This document shows positions 1 to 5,104 of a stretch of 6,489 bases of DNA, piece by piece. The stretch is from positions 1 through 6,489 of the forward strand of contig JADFGH010000131.1 in assembly GCA_022567775.1 (NCBI GenBank). The letters are read 5' to 3'. Source of the stretch: Pseudomonadota bacterium (GTDB lineage Bacteria > Pseudomonadota > Gammaproteobacteria > Steroidobacterales > Woeseiaceae). The notes under the pieces are model-generated. The model had not been told where the DNA came from, searched no databases, and saw nothing but the letters and a program-made list of their open reading frames with translations. The position numbers and the translations under genes were made by a program. Every line of letters starts with the position of its first letter. Within the stretch, counting starts at the first letter, position 1.

Positions 1-620
1 GGGCCAAATACGAATTTGGCAATGTAGCTGTTCAGCTTACGCACATGGATTACGTTTTTGGCCAAAGGTGTCGTGAACTGTACACTACCGGTAAACACAA
101 CCAGGTTGGCAACCGGCACATCGGGGACAACATTTTGCAGCGCTTTGGTGCGGCCTTCGTTTTGAATTAGCGGATTCAGGAATTTCCGGCGGCGAACGCC
201 GTCCACATTCGACCACTGCGGTTCGTCCGTGCCGCCAAATACGATGCCATTGTAGTGTTTGGTTTGAATGCACAGGATTCCGCCGGATGTCAGAATCGCG
301 TAGTCGATATGTGTCAGGCCACCGTAGGCGCCTGGGAGGATGAAGTCCTCCAGCAAGTCGGGAGACTTGGCGTTCAGAATCTTGTGTATCCGCCGTTTAC
401 CGAATCTTTCTGTAACGATCCTGGCGACATGCGTCGCGGATGCCCTGAACATCAGCGTCAGGAGTAGTGCTCCGGCAATCGCGATAATGAACAGGCCGAT
501 TCCCGTGTTGCTGAGGCCCGTACCGGCAGCGGCACCGGCTGTCCCATCCGCAGCGACGGATGGTAAATCAATCAATGTGGCTGCAGAACAAATCGAAAAT
601 GGGAGAAGTCTACGAATCAT
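1..620 (-). CDS. Membrane-anchored NERD-domain protein, 3' end outside window (partial)
   Basis: The frame is open from ATG at 620 to the left edge: 206 codons and no stop. Residues 1-24 look like a signal peptide or first hydrophobic stretch (MIRRLLPF, then VAA before D25). Residues 41-58 are a clear transmembrane segment (IGLFIIAIAG...), followed by a basic stretch (R59 to K80) that would place the rest in the cytoplasm. Residues about 88-165 match the NERD (nuclease-related) domain: G98-AYGGLTHIDYAIL with D106, then GILCIQTKHYNGIVFGG (Q119, K121), W136, and LNPLIQNEG (N149, P150, Q153). NERD is related to the PD-(D/E)XK nuclease fold. Here the usual E of ExK is Q, as in Mrr-type enzymes. 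An in-frame TAG four codons upstream makes this ATG the first possible start; no strong ribosome binding site is seen. It lies 110 bases downstream of the ABC ATPase on the same strand. A DNA-processing role is inferred from the family only; what follows the domain is unknown. Confidence 0.88.
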   Translation of the reverse strand, partial: MIRRLLPFSICSAATLIDLPSVAADGTAGAAAGTGLSNTGIGLFIIAIAGALLLTLMFRASATHVARIVTERFGKRRIHKILNAKSPDLLEDFILPGAYGGLTHIDYAILTSGGILCIQTKHYNGIVFGGTDEPQWSNVDGVRRRKFLNPLIQNEGRTKALQNVVPDVPVANLVVFTGSVQFTTPLAKNVIHVRKLNSYIAKFVFG

Positions 621-730
621 GAGTCGAGACTAGGTCCGGGAAGGATAGGACGCATCGTATTCCGTCACGTTTTCGATATCCTTAAGCTTACCGGTCGTCA
701 GGACTGTGAACCAGTCGGAGCGCATCATCG

Positions 731-1534
731 TCAAGCAGACTTTGCTGGGTAGGCCAGGTAGTAGCCATCGACTTTTGCGATTCTCACGCCGGCATCGTAG
801 GTCTTTTCGAGGTTTTCCTCAGTCAGTATCTCCTCCTTCGGGCCATCGGCTACGATCCGGCCCTCGCGCAGAAGTATGATGCGCTGAATATCCGGGGGGA
901 TTTCATTCAGCAGGTGTGTCACCAGCACGATGCTCTTGCCGCTGGCGATCTGGCGCCTGATGCGAGCCAGGTAGTCGAAACTGGCGGACAGATCGAGGCC
1001 GGCCGTCGGTTCGTCAAGGATCAGCGTATCCGGGTTGTGCACGAGTGCACGCCCCAGTAAGCAACGGCGCTGCTGACCCGTCGACATTTTGCGCAAGGGC
1101 GTAGCGGCTAATGACTCGATTCCCAGCTCGCGCATTATGCTTGCCGCCTGTTCTCTTTGTTCGCTCGTTATCTGCCGGGACAATAGTCCATGGATACCAA
1201 CGCTCGACAGGTAGCCGGACAACACGACATTCAGACCAGTCGTTGAGTTGCGATAGTGCATTTGCAGATCGTGTGAAACGATGCCGATATGCGATCGCAA
1301 TTCCCAGACGTTCCAGGTTTCGCGGCCGAGGATGCGAACCCACGAGTCATCCTGACGGACCGGGTATATTTCCCGGTTGATGACTTTTAGTAATGTTGTC
1401 TTGCCTGAACCGTTCGGTCCGAGAATTGCTGCCTGCTCGTGTTGGCCGATGCTGACGCTGAAGTTCTCAAAGACGCGTGTATCTCCACGATAGATGGTCG
1501 CGTTGTGAATATCGATGAGTGGTGCGTCAGTCAT
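731..1534 (-). CDS. ABC transporter-type ATPase, ModF/PhrA/YlmA-like, no permease nearby
   Basis: This 267-residue protein is a single nucleotide-binding domain. Visible motifs are Walker A GPNGSGKTT (39-47), the Q-loop region IGIVSHDLQ (83-91), the signature STGQQRR (151-157), Walker B TLILDEP (170-176), the D-loop AGLD (178-181) and the H-loop H207 in LVTH. H88 sits where the Q-loop glutamine normally is (Q91 follows), and the signature is STGQQ instead of SGGQ. The stretch 100-116 (LNVVLSGYLSSVGIH) resembles the lone ATPases of the ModF, PhrA and YlmA group rather than importers with a cognate permease. The last 30 residues (YDAGVRIAKVDGYYLAYP) form a short family-type tail. No membrane-domain gene is adjacent, so its partner is unknown and it may not be a transporter at all. 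It starts 14 bases after the stop of the upstream gene, with a weak GAAAGA ribosome binding site, which indicates an operon. Confidence 0.95.
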   Translation of the reverse strand: MTDAPLIDIHNATIYRGDTRVFENFSVSIGQHEQAAILGPNGSGKTTLLKVINREIYPVRQDDSWVRILGRETWNVWELRSHIGIVSHDLQMHYRNSTTGLNVVLSGYLSSVGIHGLLSRQITSEQREQAASIMRELGIESLAATPLRKMSTGQQRRCLLGRALVHNPDTLILDEPTAGLDLSASFDYLARIRRQIASGKSIVLVTHLLNEIPPDIQRIILLREGRIVADGPKEEILTEENLEKTYDAGVRIAKVDGYYLAYPAKSA

Positions 1535-1548
1535 TCTTTCAATGCCGG

Positions 1549-2082
1549 CTATATCTCATGACGAAGATGCAGCGGTATCCAGTCCTTGTGTGCTTCATAC
1601 GCGGGGCGCGGGTCGCGCGGCTGATAATCCGCAAGGCGTTCGGCCAGCCACTGGAACCACTCGAACGCAGCTTCATCGCCCAGTTCATCGCGGAGCGCGA
1701 TCGCCCAGTTTTCGAGTTTGCGCCACAAGATGATGACGCTGCTGCCAATCAGATTGTTGACGATCACGAACGGCACGATCCGCTGAAATGTCATCACGCC
1801 GATGTTCTCCATGGTTGAACTGATCAGCATTACGGCATCCTCCAGATTCGCCTGCTTCGTGCGTATCTCCTCTGCGCTCAAACCGTCCGGAAGGTGAAGC
1901 ACAATTTGGTACGCCTGCGTAAACTTGGGATTGCCGAAGAATCGGAATAGCTCGATCGCTGCAAGTTCGCGACGCTGCTGGCGGATTTGCCGCATTTGCA
2001 ACACTGCGAAGAACAAGCCGCCAATGACGATGATGACGCCCAGAATTTCAGCCATGTTGGCCAGCGTGGAGAGATAGTTCAT
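1549..2082 (-). CDS. Membrane-anchored protein of unknown function (DUF4760-like)
   Basis: This 177-residue protein has one N-terminal transmembrane segment at about 10-29 (MAEILGVIIVIGGLFFAVLQ). A basic, glutamine-rich linker follows (RQIRQQRR, 31-38), so the body is probably cytoplasmic. A second hydrophobic stretch at 103-119 (VPFVIVNNLIGSSVIIL) may be a buried helix or a re-entrant segment. The C-terminal part is rich in aromatic residues (FEWFQWLAERL, 140-150; PAYEAHKDW, 160-168). The layout, a short anchor followed by a helical domain of about 140 residues, resembles the many proteobacterial proteins loosely grouped around DUF4760. That family name is a tentative recognition and no biochemical role is known. 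The start is the first ATG after an in-frame TGA, with an AAGGGA ribosome binding site about 10 bases upstream. It is the middle gene between a MATE exporter and an ABC ATPase, and is tightly linked to the latter. Confidence 0.9.
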   Translation of the reverse strand: MNYLSTLANMAEILGVIIVIGGLFFAVLQMRQIRQQRRELAAIELFRFFGNPKFTQAYQIVLHLPDGLSAEEIRTKQANLEDAVMLISSTMENIGVMTFQRIVPFVIVNNLIGSSVIILWRKLENWAIALRDELGDEAAFEWFQWLAERLADYQPRDPRPAYEAHKDWIPLHLRHEI

Positions 2083-2111
2083 TACGATGAATCCCTTGTT
2101 ATGGTTGATGC

Positions 2112-2117
2112 AATATA
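2112..2117 (-). promoter_or_regulatory. Weak -10-like box between the MATE gene and the 177-residue gene
   Basis: On the minus strand this reads TATATT, a five-of-six match to the -10 consensus, 29 bases before the ATG at 2082. No good -35 box lies 16-18 bases upstream. It could be an internal promoter allowing the downstream gene pair to be expressed without the MATE gene, but an AT-rich coincidence is equally likely. Confidence 0.2.
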
Positions 2118-2149
2118 ACTCGTAAATGCCTAAATGAACTCAGACCCGG

Positions 2150-3571
2150 TCAGACTTGGGCAAAGCGCCACTTGCCCTTCCTGAACACGACCACGGCCAT
2201 TGCCGTGAGTATGGTCTCGGCAATCACGATCGCCAGGAATACCCCGTTCGGGCCAAGCTCTGCGGCTGTCGCCAGCCAGTAGGCAAGCGGAATCTGAATC
2301 AGCCAGAAGCATATGAAATTCATCACGGACGGCGTTGTCGTATCGCCGGCACCATTTAATGCCTGGATGATTATCATGCCAACCGCGTACATCGGGTAAC
2401 CCACGCCCAGGATTCTGAGACAACTCGTGCCGTAGCGAATGACTTCAGGTTCGGTCGAGAACAGCGAAACGATCTGCGGCGCCAGTACGATCATCACGAT
2501 GCCGACGACAGTCATGAAGATCGCATTGTATTTTGATGCCCGCCAGACCGATTGCTCGGCCCGCTCCGGTTTTTCGGCACCAAGATTCTGACCCACCAGT
2601 GTTGCGGCCGCGTTGCCGAGACCCCACGCGGGTAGCAGCGCGAATTCGATGAGGCGCAATGCGACTGTATAGGCTGCGATTGGTGCACTGCCGTACAACG
2701 CGACAACCCGCATAATCACAATCCAGCTCGATGTGGAAATCAGGAACTGGCCGATGCCGCCCACTGATATCCTGATCATTCTCAGCATTAGCTGCGGCGC
2801 CGGTACCAGGTGTCTGAGCTTGAATGGCAGGCGCCCTTTGCCGCCGAACAGGCTGTAGACCAGGTACATAACGCCAATGCTGCGTCCGATCGTAGTCGCA
2901 ATCGCAGCGCCAGTGACGCCCAGCTCCGGGAATGGGCCGAGTCCAAAAATCAAACACGGATCCAATCCTATATTGATTGCATTTGCGAGTGCGAGAGAAC
3001 GCAATGCGACTGGCGCATCGCCGGCTCCGCGGAACGCCGCATTCAACAGAAACAGGTAAAGAATGCTGGCTGACCCACCGAGCAATATCGCAATGAAACC
3101 CTGGCCCTCCGCTATGACACCCTCGCTGGCACCCATCATGCGCAGCAGATCTGCAGCGTAAATTACGCCGCAAACGCCGATGACAGTGGCAAAGGCGGCG
3201 CCGACCCAGATCGCCTGCCCGGTGACCTGCGCGGCCGCGTCCGGGTCCTGCGCACCAATGCGACGTGACACCATTGCCGTGACACCCATACCAAGGCCAA
3301 TGGCGACGGCGTAAAGCACGGTGACCAGCGCCTCTGTCAGGCCGACGGCGGCAATCGCGTTGGTGCCGAGGCGGGATACAAAGGCGATGTCGACCACTGC
3401 GAACACGGCTTCCATTGCCATCTCGAGCATCATCGGGATCGCAAGCAGGCCGAGCGCACGGCCGATCGGCCCGACGGTAAAGTCGGTCTCGTTGTCGCTT
3501 ATCGACTCGTGGACAAACGCGCGCGCGCGTTGCCAATAAGTCCTTTCCGATTTAGTAATTTCGACAGTCAT
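2150..3571 (-). CDS. MATE-family multidrug efflux transporter
   Basis: This 473-residue, highly hydrophobic protein has the usual MATE length and about 12 membrane spans in two similar halves. The pseudo-repeat is visible. FRGAGD (180-185) in the N half corresponds to LNGAGD (405-410) in the C half, and VSRRIGAQDPDAA (101-113) corresponds to VGQNLGAEKPERA (326-338). Family-typical stretches are LAIPMMLEMAMEAVFAVVD (43-61, D61 in span 1), NIGLDP (200-205) and LGVTGAAIAT (217-226). MATE proteins expel cationic drugs and metabolites from the cytoplasm using Na+ or H+ gradients; the ion and substrate cannot be read here. The first 35 residues are a polar cytoplasmic extension. ATG 3571 is preceded by in-frame TAA and TAG codons only 3 and 5 codons upstream, so no earlier start exists. 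No clear ribosome binding site is present. It is the first gene of the minus-strand cluster, and its product may export a compound related to its neighbours' function (inference). Confidence 0.96.
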   Translation of the reverse strand: MTVEITKSERTYWQRARAFVHESISDNETDFTVGPIGRALGLLAIPMMLEMAMEAVFAVVDIAFVSRLGTNAIAAVGLTEALVTVLYAVAIGLGMGVTAMVSRRIGAQDPDAAAQVTGQAIWVGAAFATVIGVCGVIYAADLLRMMGASEGVIAEGQGFIAILLGGSASILYLFLLNAAFRGAGDAPVALRSLALANAINIGLDPCLIFGLGPFPELGVTGAAIATTIGRSIGVMYLVYSLFGGKGRLPFKLRHLVPAPQLMLRMIRISVGGIGQFLISTSSWIVIMRVVALYGSAPIAAYTVALRLIEFALLPAWGLGNAAATLVGQNLGAEKPERAEQSVWRASKYNAIFMTVVGIVMIVLAPQIVSLFSTEPEVIRYGTSCLRILGVGYPMYAVGMIIIQALNGAGDTTTPSVMNFICFWLIQIPLAYWLATAAELGPNGVFLAIVIAETILTAMAVVVFRKGKWRFAQV

Positions 3572-3580
3572 AGCAAATTA

Positions 3581-3597
3581 ATTCTATTTTTATCACC
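3581..3597 (-). promoter_or_regulatory. Candidate promoter (-10 region) for the MATE gene
   Basis: The minus strand reads TGATAAAAATAGAAT just before the MATE ATG. It offers two overlapping -10 candidates: an extended TG-A-TAAAAA, and TAGAAT (3586-3581) ending 9 bases before the start. No good -35 is seen; TTCGTG lies 18 bases above TAGAAT. Either box would give a very short 5' leader, consistent with the absence of a ribosome binding site. Confidence 0.35.
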
Positions 3598-3631
3598 GTA
3601 CAGACACGAATTGGCCAGGTACAGCGGGGTA

Positions 3632-3653
3632 TTCCGGAAGCACCACGCCGGAA
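3632..3653. repeat. Short dyad TTCCGG-N10-CCGGAA upstream of the MATE gene
   Basis: TTCCGG (3632-3637) and CCGGAA (3648-3653) form a perfect 6-bp inverted repeat with a 10-base loop, 60-80 bases upstream of the MATE start. It could be an operator half-site pair or an RNA hairpin. No T-tract follows on either strand, so it is not a standard terminator. A dyad this short can arise by chance. Confidence 0.3.
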
Positions 3654-3677
3654 CTCAGGAACAAGAGGAATTATCGG

Positions 3678-3794
3678 CTAGGTGTGCGAGTCAGGACGCA
3701 GCGGAGTTGCAGTATGCAAACTGCCGGCGATGCCAAAGGCACAGACGAGCCTGACCACAAGGGTGAACAAATTTCCAGGAATTGTGGTTTTCAT
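3678..3794 (-). CDS. Doubtful 38-residue reading frame with a signal-like N terminus
   Basis: ATG at 3794 opens 38 codons ending in TAG. The product starts MKTTIPGNLF, continues with a hydrophobic stretch TLVVRLVCAFGIAGSLHTA (11-29) and ends in a short polar tail. This resembles a signal peptide or a tiny membrane protein. No good ribosome binding site is present and no family is recognised. It might be a real small protein, the leftover N terminus of a lost exported protein, or chance. It lies between two same-strand genes. Confidence 0.2.
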   Translation of the reverse strand: MKTTIPGNLFTLVVRLVCAFGIAGSLHTATPLRPDSHT

Positions 3795-3878
3795 GAATGG
3801 CTCGATTCCAGGCAAGGCCTGATTTGACTGTCGGGCGCCATGCTAGCTGAACAGAACGGAAAGTCAACGAGGATGATT

Positions 3879-4739
3879 TCAGCCGTGGTCCGTGGCCGGA
3901 GCGTCTGACGCAGCCTGTTGTTGTTCCCAGGCATCGACCAGATAGCGATTGTCATGCTGCCAGGGATGAAAGTCCTTTCGAAAAAACCGCAGCCAGGGAA
4001 TGAAGACGCGGCGTAATATGCCTGGCTTGATAAAGAGGTATTTGAAGCCGCTGGCCCATTCTCGAAGGCTCCATAGCTTGCCGTCTTTCTGCAGCATGAT
4101 GCAGAGGTTGCGCATCGTATCTTTCAGAAAAAAGAAGGTGTTGAGAATCAGGGCATGCCGCCTTTCCCTGACCGTTCCTCCGACGGCGACATGCACATCG
4201 AATGCCACGGCCTTGTGTTCGGTCTCCTCGATGCCATGCCATAGCCACAGGCTGGCGATGGTTGGATCGGCGCCGGCCATCGGTGTTTTTCGGGTCAGCA
4301 TCTCATCGGCGAGTATGGCGGTCAGGTGCTCGCTGGCCGTCGTGCCTGCCAGCCGCCTGCGTGCCGACAGCTCGCGGTATGCCCAGTCGATTCTTTCACG
4401 CTCGTTACGCTCGATTCGATCCAGGTCGTAGCCACGTAACTCGCACAGAATTTCGTTGTAGCGCTGGTGCTGACGACGGTGTGTCGCTTCCTGTGCCTGG
4501 AACGCAGAGATTTCTTCCAGCAGCCTGGGATCTTCGATGTCGTCGGCGAAATGGCGGACGCTATCTATGAAGAACTTTTCACCCAGCGGAAAAAGCATGG
4601 ACATGCCGTTGAACCATGCTGTCCGGAAGGCGCTGCCGCCGTGCCAGTCGGTCGCCAGCGCCGCCTCGATTTCAAACGATTTTCTGCGTGGCCCGAACTC
4701 GAGGCCTGCGGGGCTGTGACTCTGGGGAATTGCCGTCAT
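3879..4739 (-). CDS. PF10118/COG3687 predicted metal-dependent hydrolase (ferritin-like di-iron type)
   Basis: This 286-residue soluble protein matches the family 'predicted metal-dependent hydrolase' in length and motifs: MLFPLGEKFF (48-57, E54), AFQAQEATHRRQH (79-91, with ExxH E84/H87 plus H91), SEHLTAILADEML (136-148), and HGIEETEHKAVAFD (168-181, with ExxH E172/H175). Two ExxH motifs on helices plus extra carboxylates suggest a four-helix di-iron site as in ferritin-like oxidases. That mechanism is inferred, and the hydrolase name is historical. The reaction and substrate are not known to me. The C-terminal part (225-260) is rich in aromatic and basic residues (FKYLFIKPGILRRVFIPWL) and may touch the membrane surface. 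An in-frame TAG four codons upstream fixes ATG 4739 as the earliest start; no strong ribosome binding site is visible. It is divergent from the small membrane-protein gene, so the two may share a control region. Confidence 0.93.
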   Translation of the reverse strand: MTAIPQSHSPAGLEFGPRRKSFEIEAALATDWHGGSAFRTAWFNGMSMLFPLGEKFFIDSVRHFADDIEDPRLLEEISAFQAQEATHRRQHQRYNEILCELRGYDLDRIERNERERIDWAYRELSARRRLAGTTASEHLTAILADEMLTRKTPMAGADPTIASLWLWHGIEETEHKAVAFDVHVAVGGTVRERRHALILNTFFFLKDTMRNLCIMLQKDGKLWSLREWASGFKYLFIKPGILRRVFIPWLRFFRKDFHPWQHDNRYLVDAWEQQQAASDAPATDHG

Positions 4740-4824
4740 TGCCCGATTCTAGCGCTATAGGAGACCCTTCACCAACGATTGATATAGGTTATCTTGTAGC
4801 CAGAAGTCGAGTCGAGGGTTGCAG
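4740..4824. promoter_or_regulatory. 85-base divergent promoter region
   Basis: This is the only non-coding space between two divergently read genes, so it should hold both promoters. Plus-strand candidate: TTCACC (4768-4773), 16 bases, TATCTT (4790-4795). Minus-strand candidate: TTGGTG (4775-4770), 18 bases, TAGAAT (4751-4746). TAGAAT ends only 6 bases before the ATG at 4739, which would make that transcript essentially leaderless. The boxes match consensus only in part. GAGGG at 4814-4818 is the ribosome binding site of the plus-strand gene. Confidence 0.4.
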
Positions 4825-4980
4825 ATGTCCGATGGATTCTGGCCGGTTGTACTAATCACGGTATTCATCATTGCCTGGGTACTGGCAAAAGTTGTCGCCC
4901 TTGCCAGGAAAAGTGAGCAGCAGTGGCGCGAGGTCGACAAGAGCAAACTGAAGGCGTGGGAAGACGACGACGAGTGGTAA
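4825..4980 (+). CDS. 51-residue single-span membrane protein of unknown function
   Basis: ATG at 4825 opens 51 codons ending in TAA. A GAGGG ribosome binding site (4814-4818) lies 6 bases upstream, the best one in the window, which supports translation. The product has a short N-terminal part (MSDGFWP), one hydrophobic helix at 6-28 (VVLITVFIIAWVLAKVVALA), then a charged amphipathic segment RKSEQQWREVDKSKLKAWEDDDEW. The positive RK just after the helix suggests that the C-terminal tail is cytoplasmic. The final WEDDDEW is strongly acidic. I do not recognise a named family; the look is of a conserved small membrane protein that binds or tunes a larger partner. The following gene is 124 bases downstream on the same strand, but dyad and promoter-like sequence separate them, so co-transcription is uncertain. 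Confidence 0.8.
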   Translation: MSDGFWPVVLITVFIIAWVLAKVVALARKSEQQWREVDKSKLKAWEDDDEW

Positions 4981-5059
4981 ACGCGATTGTCAGAATTCTG
5001 TTGGGCGCACGCCGGGATCCATGCGGGGAGTGTCGCGCAAGCGGCATTCCTACCGCGGC

Positions 5060-5084
5060 CATCGAACTTTCATGCGATTCGATG
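5060..5084. promoter_or_regulatory. 7-bp dyad CATCGAA-N11-TTCGATG, possible operator
   Basis: CATCGAA (5060-5066) and TTCGATG (5078-5084) are perfect inverted repeats whose centres are 18 bases apart, a spacing that puts both halves on nearly the same face of the helix. They bracket the place where a -35 box would sit relative to the TATAGA -10 candidate at 5091-5096. A dimeric regulator binding here would be expected to repress the exported-protein gene at 5105. No regulator family is recognised from the motif. Confidence 0.35.
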
Positions 5085-5090
5085 ACATGA

Positions 5091-5096
5091 TATAGA
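5091..5096 (+). promoter_or_regulatory. Candidate -10 box for the exported-protein gene
   Basis: TATAGA here is preceded by TGA, giving an extended -10 look, and lies 8 bases before the ATG at 5105. The -35 match is poor (CTTTCA, 18 bases upstream). Transcription would begin only a few bases before the start codon, in line with the lack of a ribosome binding site. Confidence 0.3.
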
Positions 5097-5104
5097 CTGC
5101 TGAA

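Larger units (their letters stand above)
3572..3878. other. 307-base intergenic region between the MATE and COG3687-type genes
   Basis: This is the spacer between two minus-strand genes. It holds an AT-rich stretch just upstream of the MATE start (3572-3592), a TTCCGG dyad (3632-3653), a doubtful 38-codon minus-strand frame (3678-3794) and a small CAGGC/GCCTG hairpin (3809-3821) without a T-tract. TTCCAGG occurs twice about 40 bases apart, near 3773 and 3807. No convincing terminator, RNA gene or conserved protein is recognised. It probably carries the 3' end of the upstream transcript and the MATE promoter. Confidence 0.6.

Noticed and set aside
340..633. Plus-strand 97-codon frame (and the overlapping 255-467 frame)
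   Set aside because: It is antisense to the NERD gene, whose minus-strand frame is open for 206 codons with recognisable motifs; the plus-strand products show no domain.
2138..2155. Repeat CAGACC-CGGT-CAGACT near the MATE stop codon
   Set aside because: It is a short imperfect direct repeat, not an inverted one, partly coding, and does not form a terminator.
2445..3536. Long minus-strand frame of 363 codons inside the MATE gene
   Set aside because: It is a shifted-frame shadow of the MATE coding sequence: the product is full of R, H, C and D with no domain, while the MATE frame is clearly real.
3809..3821. Hairpin CAGGC-AAG-GCCTG as terminator of the COG3687-type gene
   Set aside because: The stem is only 5 bp and no T-tract follows on the minus strand.
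4000..4570. Plus-strand frames over the COG3687-type gene
   Set aside because: They are antisense to a well-supported gene, low in complexity, rich in R and S, with no recognised motif.
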